Assembly: GCA_020740775.1 (NCBI GenBank)
Contig: JAHEWK010000007.1
Location: 1,922,001-1,986,000 of the forward strand
Reading direction: 5' to 3'
From: Ilyonectria destructans
Lineage: Eukaryota; Ascomycota; Sordariomycetes; Hypocreales; Nectriaceae
DNA: 64,000 nucleotides
The notes under the pieces were generated by a model, which searched no databases, was not told the DNA's origin, and worked only from the letters and a program-made list of their open reading frames with translations. Of this stretch, positions 19,437 through 30,010 are shown piece after piece (within the stretch, counting starts at the first letter, position 1; the number at the start of each line of letters is the position of its first letter). A program made the position numbers and the translations under genes.

Positions 19437-21948
19437 TTACCGTCGACGAGGGGCGGTCCGCCTCCTCCCTAGCCGGGTCCAGCGCCCCCGATGGCCCCGG
19501 CCCCGAGTCGGACCTGGTCCCGGGCCTGGGTCTGGGTCATCGGGCACGGGGGTCCCTACCTGTACTCGTGTCTGCTGGGCCTGGCCCTGACCCTGGCCCC
19601 GCCGGCGGCGCTGTTTCAGCTCGTTAACGAGCCGGTTCAAGCTCCGGCCGGCGCGTAAGAGCTCTAGCTCTGCAACAGCCTCCTCCTCACTCTTACCGGA
19701 CGCCGTGCGGGCCAAGAGCTCGTCCCATATCACCTTCCGGCGACAGAACTGCACCCTAACCCCATTCCCCGGGCGCCAGCGGCTTCCCCACATCTCTTCC
19801 AGCACCCGTACGGCCGGCTGGCCCGCAATCCCTTCTTCCCACTCCTTCCAGACGTCCCGCACCGTAAAGACCTTAGCCAGGGCTGTAATGACGGGCATAC
19901 CCGGTACTAGAGGCTCTGGGGCCGGGGCCGTATTGAGATTCAAGGGGGGAGCTGTTGACGGCGCCGGCGCCGGCGCCACTGCTGGCCCGGCTCCGAAGTA
20001 GCCGGTAAAGGTGATAGGGACCTTGCCCTGGAGGAGGGCATCGAGGCCGCCCTGAAGCCCCTCTAGCCGGGCCTCTAGCCGGATGGCGAGCCGCTGGCTA
20101 TTCTGTAAGAGGGCCTCGCGCGTGCTCTCTAAGACGCCGCTTAGCTCTGGCAGCGCGCGTTGTACGAGCAGGCTTACCGGCTCCGTAGCCCCTACCGCGT
20201 CGGACCGCACGACGACGGCGAACTCGTCCCACTCGGGCCCGTTAAAAGGGGCGTAGGAGAAGAAGGGTAGCGACGGATAGCGGGGCTGTAAGACAGCCAA
20301 GTCCTGCAAGAGTACTATACGCAGCCGCCGCATAAGCTTAAGGAAGCCGTCGGCAGCTAGATCATCGTCATCGAGGCCGCCTTCTGCCCAGCATTGCCGG
20401 CGCGCGCGCGCCTCAAAGCGGGGCTCCCACTCCTCGATCCACGGCCAGAGCTGCTTTTGTAAGACGTAAGGGGGTTCGTGGGCGGCACGCGCGAGGAAGT
20501 AGTCCCCCGGGGACGCCGAGAAGCCGGCGACGATACGCATGAACTGGCGCGGTAGGTGTGTAAGATAGGCCTGGCAGAGCACGCTCTGGTTCCAGCGGCC
20601 GGCCTGCGAGATCTGGGCGAGCGACGTGCCGTGGGTCTCCGCGTCCTGAGCGCCTACCCTGCGCGGGAGGTGCGTCTTCTTCGACGCAATAAGGCCGGCG
20701 GCGCCGAAGATACGCCAGGTCTCTTGTAGCTGCGTCGGGTACGAGAGCTCCTGCTCGCGGTCCCGTCCGACGAGGACCTTGATCCGATACCAGTCCTGAC
20801 GGCGCCGGAAGGACGGGGGCGGTTCGCCGGCGACGTGCCAGCGCCAGAAGAAGAGCTGCGCTAGGGCCCCTTGCGTACAGAATAAGGGGTCCTTATGCCG
20901 GAGGGCGCCCATAAACTCCTTCCTCGCCGTCTTATTTAGCTTGCCGTCTCGTAAAAGGCTTACAAGACAACCACAGAGGGTCGGGCCTTCCGAAGGCGGA
21001 TAGTCCAATAGGGATAGGTCTGCAAGCTCCATCTTACGGCGGTTCTCCCCCCGTAAGAGGTAGTAGTGGCCGAAGAGGAGGTCGACTCGCGTACGGAGGT
21101 TTTGCGGCGTATATGCGGCCCCGCTGAGAAGGAGATCCTGGATCCGGAGCCATTCATTGGGGGAATAGCCGGCCTGGATCCCGTCGGTCCCGCGGTCTTT
21201 AAAGGAGGCACGGTCGTGCTTCCCCCGCTGCCGGCCCCGTTGCTCAAGGAAGCCTCGTACGGCGGCGCCCCGGGGGTTCTCCATATTCGCGTTACCGTGG
21301 GCCACCTGGAGCCGCCAGAGCTCGATAACGGCCGCGACATAGGCGTCGATAGTGCCCCTCGTAAGCAGGGATCCTTCGGTAAGGTCTACTGCAGCCGGCG
21401 CAAGGGCCGTGGGTGGCACGTAGCCCTCGCGGTCGTCCGCGAGCAGCTCGGCGGCCTCGGCCAGGGGGATCTCTAAGGCTTCGGCTAGGCTTTCGGCCTC
21501 TGCCAGGGCCGCGGCCTCAAGCTGCTCCTGTTCGAGCTGTTGCCGTAGCTGTACGGTCTCGCCTTTGCCCTTACCCCTACCCCGCGCCCGTAGCTTCTTC
21601 TGCGGCGGCGCTACGCGTCGTAAGAGGATATCCTCCTTGAGCCACGCCGCCAGCTTGTCCGGCGTTACGAGCTCGCCGTCGGGCCAGCTATAGAGCGAGC
21701 CGTCAGCTGCAGCCCGAGGCATATGGCACCAGGCCTATAGGTATTCGTCTGTTAGCCGCCGAGGGGGTCCTACTTAAAAGGAGGGGGAAGGGGGGGCCGG
21801 CCGGGGGACGCGCCTTCCACTCCCGCTGCTTCGCCGCGTAACTCCGCGCCGTGTTCGCCGGCTGTTCGTCCTTCTTCGCCTGGAGGCCCGCCCTCCGGGC
21901 AGCACGGGCGCGCTCCTCAGCGGCGGTGTACGAGTCGTCGGCGGCCAT
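19437..21948 (-). CDS. Crypton-type protein with NDC10-like and GCR1_C domains
   Basis: Exon 1 (21948-21814, starts MAADDSYTAAEERARAARRA) joins exon 2 (21734-19437) to give 810 residues. The junction needs a GC-AG intron (21813-21735, donor GCGCGT), giving QREWK-AWCHMPRAAADG, the expected N-terminal block of these proteins. The middle (about 150-480) resembles the NDC10 II-type fold of fungal Crypton recombinases (GHYYLLRGENRRKMELADL, HGTSLAQISQAGRWNQSVL). The region near 690-770 matches the GCR1_C DNA-binding domain (FTVRDVWKEWEEGI, VQFCRRKVIWDEL). The C-terminal tail is Pro/Arg/Gly-rich. Cryptons are mobilised by tyrosine recombinases; I cannot confirm a full R..HxxR..Y set by eye, though GTSLAQISQAGRW and a later Tyr are compatible. 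Open throughout exon 2, so possibly active. Confidence 0.72.
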
Positions 21949-22032
21949 CTCGGTCGACCGGGGGCCTTCGAGGTGGTGTTTTTCTTAGGCTTGGTAGGCT
22001 GGAGACCTGATAAATGGGGGGACTTATCAAAT

Positions 22033-22098
22033 GCACTTATCAGGCGTCGCGCACACGATTTCACACGATTTCACGGGTCGGGTTTTGCGGGCGATAAG
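22033..22098 (-). repeat. right inverted repeat of Crypton-like element
   Basis: Read inward on the minus strand: CTTATCG, CGCAAAAC, two AAATCGTGTG copies, then CTGATAAGTGC. Partner of 19073-19146. Confidence 0.55.
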
Positions 22099-22305
22099 TC
22101 GTCACGTGGTCTAAGCGAATTACGACGCAATTACGCGCACCATCGATAAGCGGCCTTTTATCTGCGCGCGCCCCACCGCCGCTTGGCACAACTTTTCCGC
22201 CTCCTCATTGCGCTCGCCACAGTCGTGAACCTCTCATCACCATTTCGACCTTGAAACGCCTGGTTCTGGCCTTGACTAGGGAGGCGTTTGCCTCCGGTCG
22301 AGAGA

Positions 22306-23420
22306 ATGGCATTGTCGAGCTTCAACCATGGCCGCCTTGTCCGGCGAGCCGCGAGGGACTACAGCGCCGAGGATGTCCTGGTCATTGTAAGCTATGCGGC
22401 GCGCGAGACGGTCCTGGTTACTGACGTAATACATAGGTCTCGTTGACTGTGGCCTTGTACAACGCCTTTGAACTCCTCAGTCTCATCTTCATGACCTTTA
22501 AACGACGCCACGGCCTCTACTTTTGGGCCATTTTCCTCGCGTCACTCTCCATTCTTCCCTACTGCATGGGCCGCATGATTGTCTACTTTGACCTCACTCA
22601 CGAGTGGCTGGGCATAACGATTGAATGCATCGGCTGGGTTTTATTGGTCTCTGGGCAATCCGTCGTCTTATACTCTCGCCTCCACCTGGTTCTAAACGAC
22701 CCTACCATCCTCCGCGCCGTTCTGATAATGATTATATTCAACGGCGTCGTTTGGCACCCGACGACTATTATTCTCACCTATGGATCTAACTTCAGTCCAT
22801 ACCCAAGCCGAGGCACCTTTGCTTCTGCATACAATATCGTTGAGCGAGTACAAATGACCTGCTTCTGCCTCCAGGAGTTTATCCTTTCAGGGCTGTATAT
22901 CTGGAAAACTGTGGACATCCTGAGGACTTCCCTAGGAAACAAACGCAAAATCATGTGGCATCTATTCGGCATAAACATCATCATCGTCATGATGGATATT
23001 GGCCTTCTCGTGCTCGAATACATGGGCCATTTTCACTGGCAACAGGCAATCAAAGTCGCCTTCTACTCGGTTAAGCTGAAGCTCGAATTCGCCGTCCTCG
23101 GCGAGCTCGTTGATTTCGTCCAGCGCCGTGGAACGAATAACGCCCTCAACACGAGTGGGTTTGTCGAGCTCTCGAGCACTCGCACGCAAACGGGGGACAA
23201 GAGGCAGTCTACGGCCAGGCCGGATGCGATGCACGTCGAGAATACGAAACCCACCGTTGCCGCTGCAGCTGATCCGAATGCACCAAGCCAAACGAGTGAG
23301 GACGATGTTACCGTCACGGCGAGAACACATGCTAGAAGCGACTCCTTTGATCACGGCGAGGATCAGAGTACGAACCAGATGTATGACATTGCGATTCAAC
23401 AGATATCCAGGTCAAAGTAG
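22306..23420 (+). CDS. seven-transmembrane integral membrane protein (DUF7703-like)
   Basis: Two exons (22306-22386 and 22437-23420, intron 50 bp GTAAGC..TAG) give 354 residues. Seven hydrophobic helices run from about residue 25 to 255, beginning VLVIVSLTVALYNAFELLSL and KRRHGLYFWAIFLAS, a pattern shared by a fungal family of uncharacterised membrane proteins (I believe DUF7703). The cytosolic tail of about 100 residues is polar and Ser/Thr-rich. The ATG chosen gives a 27-codon first exon that splices in frame into helix 1. It lies about 230 bp tail-to-tail from the MFS gene. Function unknown; the topology is receptor-like but that is not evidence of signalling. Confidence 0.78.
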
Positions 23421-23645
23421 TGTATTTCAGTTTTTTATACCCCAGTGTCCTTGTGGAAGTAGTCCTTGTGGAAGTAGAAATCTATTTGGATATTTAACCC
23501 AGTCTTGTAAATCAAACGCCGCTTATATGATGCTCCGCTGTGCTTGGTGAAATGTTACCAGCCTTAGACCCAACCACTGTTGAATACTTGGGCGAGTACT
23601 GGTCGTGATTATCGTATCAAGTTCTATGCATTCTCCATCTATTAC

Positions 23646-25634
23646 TTATGACCCGGGTGGCCCCGGGGGTTTCATGGCCTTGGCTTGTGCCATTCTGGCC
23701 GCGCGCTGTTTCCTCCATACAGGACCCTGGAATCGAAGCACTGCAAAGTGGTTAGACGGAATGAACTTGTTAACAGAATCAAACTTACCCATGACGGCTC
23801 CTCCAACTAGGACCAAGTCCACAATTGCTAGTCCGGTGAAGCACCACCCAGCTCCCATCTTGTTCACCAGCGTGGGAATCAGCAACGCCGAGATTGCAGC
23901 GGCAGGGTTTCTCAGAAGATTGCCCAATGCAAAGGCACCAGCTGCCTGCTGCTGGACACACTCGGTCAAGAAGGCGGTTGTGGCGACAAACACCCAGTTC
24001 ATTCCAAAGCCAGCTAGGCCAGGTTAGCTCTATTGTTGTGTCCAACTGAAGCAACTTACTAATAAAGGTGGCGATAATCACCAGTGCCGGGTGATAAGTC
24101 TTCTCCACAAACCAGCCAAACATGACAGTGCCGACAAAACAGATAATGACTCCGTAAATTTGATCAGCGAGGCGGTTCTCGGGGTCGACCTTGCCGTCGT
24201 CGGACTCGTAAATGGCCTTTTCGCGTCGGTAGTCTGAATACCAACCACCAAGCAAGCTACCAACGATCATGGCAATACCAACGGCCAGAAAACCAGCACC
24301 GGTGGATGCCGAGTCCCAGTGGTAGCGGATGGTGAGTTCAGTGGGCAGTTGGACAGCCATGCCAAAGTATGTCGAGTACAGCATGGCGGTGTTGAAGCTG
24401 ACAATTCCAATAGGAGGGTAGGTGAACATCTTCCAGTAGCCCTTGAAGGAGGGCTTTGGCGGCGCAGGACCTCTCTGCGACTCGGGGGCCATTTGAGAGG
24501 AGAATCTTGGAGGAAACATGAAGTACCCCGAGTCCTTGTATATGCTACCATCGCCAACTCTTGCTCGGAGGGTCTCTGGAAGGCAGAATATGATGAGGAG
24601 CCAAAGCAGGAAGCCACCAATGGCGAGAAACCTAGCGACGGTGTTAGCAGACAGATGCGATGGGGCTTGAATGAGTGTACCCAAATATCCATCTCCAGGA
24701 CACTGCGCCAATGGCACCACCGAAGACGGGGCCGAGGACCGGACCAAGCTGAGGACCCATGAGGAAGATGGACATGGCAAACGCTCGTTTCGCGGGCGGA
24801 GTGACCTAAACTGTCAGCGGCGTTGGAACTACTTGAGAGGGAACCTACATCAGCTACCGTTCCTGCACCCATGGAAACCACAGCGGCGGATCCGAAGGCT
24901 TGGACTATACGCAGAAAGACGAGTGCGCCGTAGTTTGAAGGCACAGCAGCGGATAGAATATTGGCGACGATGTAGATGGCGAGAGAAATGATGTATAGAG
25001 GACGTCGGCCCTTGACATCGGCGAAACTTGACCAGAACATGGGCTGTACATGTTAGCTAGCAACACGTCAAGATTGCGGTCAACTCACTGCAATGGCAAA
25101 GGTAAGCATGAAGACGGAAACCGTCACGTTAATCATGGTAGCGCTCGCGTTGAATTCCTTCTCGAGAATCGGCAACGCGGGCAAGTAAATGTTTCCCGCC
25201 AGAGGACCAAAGCAGCCCGCCGTGGTCACGACAGTGAGAATGAAGCGTCTGCGCCATGGCGAAAACGCAGTAAACGCCTTGGGCGGCTTCTTCTCGACGT
25301 CCTTTGGCGGGTCGGCCGGGCCTGAAGGGCCTGTGGGGTTTACGTCTGCAGGGTCGTCGGCCGCTGAGACGGGCTTGTACGCCTGGTACCGTTGCGCAGG
25401 GCGTTTGGCGTTGGCTTTGGAGTATTTCGACGGGTAGCGGAAGGGAGCTTGGGAGAAGGAGTAGGGTTGATGGGCGACGGGGTTGATGGGAGGTTGTAGT
25501 GTGTCCAGCTCGTGGTCTGATAAGCCAGTCAATGTGCCGCCCAACAGCGGTTTTGAAGCTGTCTCGGCCGTGTCTAGTGGAATATCGTCGCCGATATCGA
25601 TGGAGGGCCTCATTGTGTAATGATCGGACGCCAT
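23646..25634 (-). CDS. MFS exporter, DHA1 QDR/DTR1-like
   Basis: Six exons (25634-25089, 25043-24849, 24805-24681, 24631-24060, 24013-23789, 23740-23646) encode 585 residues; five introns of 43-49 bp keep frame. A cytosolic N-terminus of about 120 residues precedes 12 helices. Family marks: GNIYLPALPILEKEF and INVTVSVFMLTFAIAPMFW in helices 1-2, ADVKGRRPLYI (loop 2-3 signature), and FLMGPQLGPVLGPVFGGAIG (the antiporter motif in helix 5). This matches drug:H+ antiporters of the QDR group, which includes yeast Dtr1, the exporter of bisformyl dityrosine. It sits divergent to a DIT2-like P450 with a DIT1-like synthase beyond, so export of the cluster product is the natural inference; the substrate is not proven. 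Confidence 0.88.
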
Positions 25635-26662
25635 CGCATCTACTGGCCGAAACGGACGGTTTTCAGATTGAAATGTTCAAGTCCAGATTCCGATGCAGTT
25701 CAGACGACGGAACGGAAAAGTGCCGTGTGATGGCGCTCTCCAAGGCCCAGTTAAGCGTAAGCGGGAGAGAAGAGGGAAATTGAAGCCCGACGAACGAAGG
25801 AATAAAAAAAGTCCACAAGGTTTAGTGTAATGCGAATCAATAACGGGCACCATGGGCTAGAAGCGAATGGGTTTGCTCCCGCGGGCTTCATTTAATCACC
25901 GCCTTGCCCACATTCAGCATCTACGCAAATAACTATGCAGTCAGCGCCAACCCCGGGCTGTGCGTGGCTGTGCGAGGCGCCAGGGATAGGGAGGTGAGGC
26001 CCCCGGGATGTACGCCAAGAGATGATAGACGCCGTGTCAGCGGGAATGCGTCGAGATGCTTATACTCTTACTTGGTTGGGACGGAGCGGGTTGGGGGCGC
26101 AGGCCGGGGAGCGGAGCCACGGCGTCTCCACCCGCAGGGCCGGAATCCACGTTTCACGCTGCTGACTTGCTGCAGGGTGTTGTTGAGTGTGTGCCGTGTG
26201 CTGTGGATATGTGCTGTGTACTATGTCTGTGTGTTGGTGCAAGGCTGGCCCTGGTGCTGTTGGCGTTGGTGTTTGTGTTGGCATGCTGTACCTCCGAGAC
26301 GTCACACACGGCGGCTGGCTTGTTGCTTTGGGCTATTTTTGCACCACTCGCAACCAGACCGATGCAAGAGTCAAGCCCGATGATGGATTATGCTCCGCCT
26401 GTTCTGTGGCTGTGATTGCGTCGACTCGTCCAGCCCCCGGATGCAAGCACGGAGTTGTCATCTCGACGGCGTCTCCTTGCCTGCTTGATAGCTTCTACCC
26501 TGCCTCCTTGATAGTGTCCACTCCACTGCCTCCTTGTCACACCCTCGGTGCCAATGTGTCCCGTCATATAATTAAACAGTCCGTCCTGATACGCCCCCAG
26601 GCCACGGGACTCTTTTTTTTGAGAAACCCATCCTTTCCAACCTCGCCATCACCAAACACACA
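25635..26662. promoter_or_regulatory. divergent promoter region, MFS and P450
   Basis: A 1,028-bp stretch between two divergent start codons of the putative dit cluster. It contains a long GT-rich run (about 26170-26290) and CT-rich sequence before the P450 start. Sharing one intergenic region would allow co-regulation. No specific operator recognised. Confidence 0.45.
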
Positions 26663-28416
26663 ATGGGATTCCTCCTCCTCGAAGTGCCCCTGCTGGTGGC
26701 CATCATCATCGCCACCGGCTACTACTGCTTCCTCCTGCCGCCAAAGTACCCGCAGAACATCCCCGCGATCCCGTTCTGGGTCGCCCTGCTGCCGTTCTTC
26801 AAGGACGTCGACCAGTCCGACATCTTCCGCGCCTATCTCGAAAAGCCGCTGCGCAAGCATGGGGCAGTCAAGATTTTTTTCGGGGCGCAGTGGAATGTCC
26901 TGGTGCACCGCCCGGCGTACATGGTCGAGATGTTCAAGGACGAGGACCTGTTTGAGAAGAGCGGCAACCAGAAGAAGATTCCCCACAGCGTGCTGGCGCA
27001 GTTTTTAGGTAGAAAATTGGACCGCTGTTGTTGGAGATGGCTCGGCTAACTTTTACGGAAAAGGAGACAACATCATTTCTGCCCACGGCTCAACATGGAA
27101 GACATATCAGTCGGTCGTCAAGCCCGGCCTGCAGCGCAACTTTGACGGGACCATTGTCGCCAACAACGCACACAAGCTCACCCGACTATTGCGAGACGCG
27201 CAGAAGACGGCTGGAAGCAAGGGCGTGCCAGTGCAGGACTTCCTGCAGCGGTACTCTGTGGCCAACTGCTCCGAGGGTGTCTTGCAAACGCAGTTCCACG
27301 TAAGTCTTGTGGTCCCCGAAGCATATCGCGCAGTGTGTTTCTAACTAGACCGGTCCAGCCTCTCGAGTCGGCGTCTGCCCCAATCAACGTGATGCAGTCG
27401 CAGGTCAAGATGCAGATCTTCAAGCCCATCTTCATGAACTTTCCCGTTCTAGACCGCCTGCCGTTCCCGAGCCGCACGCGGGCGCGCGAAGTTGTGCGTC
27501 AGTTCAAGAACGAGCTGAAGCGCGCGCTGGTCGAGAGCCACGAGAAGGTTCCGCGAGGTTCCGACGGTCTGGGCCGGCGCATGCTGGATGCTGCAGAGTC
27601 GGGAGTCCTCACGGAGCAGCAGCTCCTCGACAACCTCACCGTCGCATTTGTGGCTGGCCAGGAGAACCCGCAGCTAGCCATGACATCGATGCTATATCTG
27701 CTAGCCAAGTACCCTGTAAGCACACCACTCACAGAGTCTTATCAGCGAAGACCTATTAGCCAAGACCTCCTAGCCAAGACTAACACGGTATAGGATACGC
27801 AAGCCACAATCCTCAAGGAAATCCTCGCCCACGGCACCCAAGCAGCAGAACAGTCCAGCCTGGCCGACATGCCCCATCTCACGTCAGTCATCTATGAGAG
27901 CCTGCGGCTGTTCCCGCCAATCGGGCAGCTCATCAACCGGCGGGCCACGCGGGACACGTTCCTGGGCGGCGACGAGGTGCTGATCCCCGAGGGCACCTAT
28001 CTGGGCTATAACTGTTACTCGTCTAACCGAGACCCGGACGCCTGGGGGCCAGATGCCGATGAGTTTGTGCCGGCGCGCTGGGGCAAGACGGTCGACGAGA
28101 TCCAGACACACTACCGACGGCGGCGGGCACGCGGCGAGTTCATCTCGTTCCACGGCGGGCGGCGAGCTTGCCTAGGTGAGCGCTTCGCATTGCTACAGCT
28201 GCGCATCACACTGGTCGTCTTAATTCAGGCTTTCCAGTGGAGCTTAGACCCGTCTTGGGTAGATCGCAAGACCCCTGTACGTCTTTGTTTTTTTTCTTAA
28301 TTCACCCTTGTTTATCTCTGGACTCTCTTGCTAACTGATCTGATCTGCAGGCCGGACCACTCTATCCCCGCTCGTTAAGGCTAATCTTCGCCGAACGGGG
28401 TCCCGGTGATGAGTGA
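26663..28416 (+). CDS. dit2: cytochrome P450, CYP56/DIT2-like
   Basis: Five exons (26663-27008, 27064-27299, 27359-27715, 27794-28276, 28351-28416) give 495 residues. An N-terminal membrane anchor (LLVAIIIATGYYCFLL) is followed by the P450 fold. The I helix reads VAFVAGQENPQ: the usual Thr is replaced by Asn, as in yeast Dit2 (AGHEN). The ExxR is YESLR (about 346) and the haem loop is FHGGRRACLG with Cys ligand near 439. Yeast Dit2 oxidatively couples two N-formyl-tyrosines made by Dit1 into bisformyl dityrosine; in other fungi dit2-type P450s accompany isocyanide synthases. The neighbouring DIT1-like gene (same strand, 1.6 kb downstream) and the exporter support this role. Product chemistry in this fungus remains inferred. 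Confidence 0.88.
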
Positions 28417-29789
28417 TGGACGGCGACTAACGTCAGATTTTAAATTATACATTAGCAAAGATTGGCTTAGACTTTCTCTTTTTTTTCTTTGGTTGGGGCG
28501 CTCACACAGGACCGCTGGAGACTGAGACAGCTGGTAGAGACAACTGGGCGGCGTGCATCTTGTACAGTAACATCGTGGTGGCTTCTTACAGGGTAATACC
28601 TAGTTTAATCGAATGGTCCCCGGATGGATCGAGATTGGTCGAGATTAAGAAAACATTCAAAGTCAGCATCTTAAGTCAGCTCTAAAGTCAGCTCTAAGCC
28701 AACCTAATGCCCACCGCTCCAAGACATGATCCCCAAGCCATCATCCAAGTCATCACTCAAAATTCACAGCGTGCAACCCTCGACTCCTGCGTTCGTTCAC
28801 GCTGCAATCGGAGCCGAGCCCTATCGGCACGTAAGAAGCTTCCTGGCTAGCGGTCTGCAGCTTACTTGCAGCTTTGCTCCTCGGCGCCCCGCAACCTCTC
28901 AGGGGCGTGCCGCAGCAAGCTCGAGGGGGAAACCCAAGCATGAGTGAGCCCTAGAGAGGCCCAGTCCTAGGGGACCCAGGCCCTGTCCAGCCAGCCCTGT
29001 GCATTCGCTAGTAGTCCGAACCACCCAATGAGCAGCAGTCCGAACCACCCAATTCCGAACTACCCAATAAGACTCCTCGTCTTGGCCCAGACGCTCGGAT
29101 GTCTCAAATTGGGCGGCGCATGATGACAGGTGTACTACGTCGGGCTGCATGCACTGCGCAGCCCCTCGGAGTCCCCTGTAGTCCCCCCTCCCCTGCCCCC
29201 CCCCCCCCTGTAGTCCCCGTAGCACGTTAGGATAGGGCATGGCGCTAGCACTGGACGCCGACGCAGAAGGGCTCAGGCGCGTGGCCCCCAAAATAGAAGG
29301 CCGGCCAATCGCAGCCTCAGCCACTGCAGCAGCAACACCAACTGCGAATTATAGGCGGGCGGCGACCAACTTACACCGTGTATCACCCAGTCCCACGCGC
29401 TCCCAGCCCTCCACGTCGCAGCGCGTCGGGGAATTCCAGATCTGCTCATCCACTCCGCTGCTTCGGCCAAGGCCGTGGTCTGCCTCATTTCACGCTGACT
29501 TACGGTGTGCGTGCTGGGTTGCAAGGTTGCAAGCCTCGTTTCGCCCGCCGGAACACAGAAAACCGGGCTCGTGCGGCTGGGTTCGCGGGAGCGCATCTCG
29601 GCGTCCAATCCTACGGCCAGGAGGCTGACTGTATGGACGAGGCTTCGCATGCTGCTTATTCCTCCACCCCGGCCTGGGCTGTGCTTGTGTTTCTGCTGTT
29701 GGTCGTGGGCGTGGGCATGGGCCCGTCGAAAATAGCAATCTTGCGGCCCAGGTTTCTCGATGCTGGAGGCCGAGTTCCACGATGCGGCT
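28417..29789. other. intergenic between dit2 and dit1, with short repeats
   Basis: No gene seen. Contains three close copies of TCCGAACCACCCAAT or TCCGAACTACCCAAT (29015-29070), a poly-C run near 29190-29208, and CTGTAGTCCCC direct repeats around it. The 3' part is the upstream region of the DIT1-like gene. Confidence 0.5.
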
Positions 29790-29797
29790 TATAAAAA
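29790..29797 (+). promoter_or_regulatory. TATA-like box of the dit1-like gene
   Basis: TATAAAAA lies 214-221 bp upstream of the start codon and is followed by a long CT-rich leader (29820-30005), typical of strongly expressed fungal genes. Confidence 0.5.
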
Positions 29798-30010
29798 CCG
29801 CCTTCTTAGTGTCTTGCTCGATATCTCGCTCACAATCACTCAAACACTCTCATACTCTCTCATACCCACTCCCACCTCCAGCAACTCTCTCCTGTTTGGC
29901 TGCTTCTATTGTCTACTCTTTTCTCTCTTCTCTTTCCTACTCTCTTCACCCCTGCCACCATACTTCCAACCGCTTAATTAATTATCTCTCTTCTCTCTCC
30001 CACATTCACA

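Larger units (their letters stand above)
19073..22098 (-). mobile_element. Crypton-like element with inverted-repeat ends
   Basis: About 3.0 kb containing one NDC10/GCR1-type gene. The outer 74 bp (19073-19146) and 66 bp (22033-22098) are imperfect inverted repeats: both start CTTATCG and end CTGATAAGTGC when read inward, with an AATCGT core between. No clear target-site duplication is visible. The element is much more GC-rich than its flanks, apart from an AT dinucleotide run near 19400. Its limits are inferred from the repeats. Confidence 0.6.

Noticed and set aside
26187..27008. 273-codon frame overlapping the P450 start
   Set aside because: Arg/Ser-rich out-of-frame reading of the P450 first exon and its GT-rich promoter.
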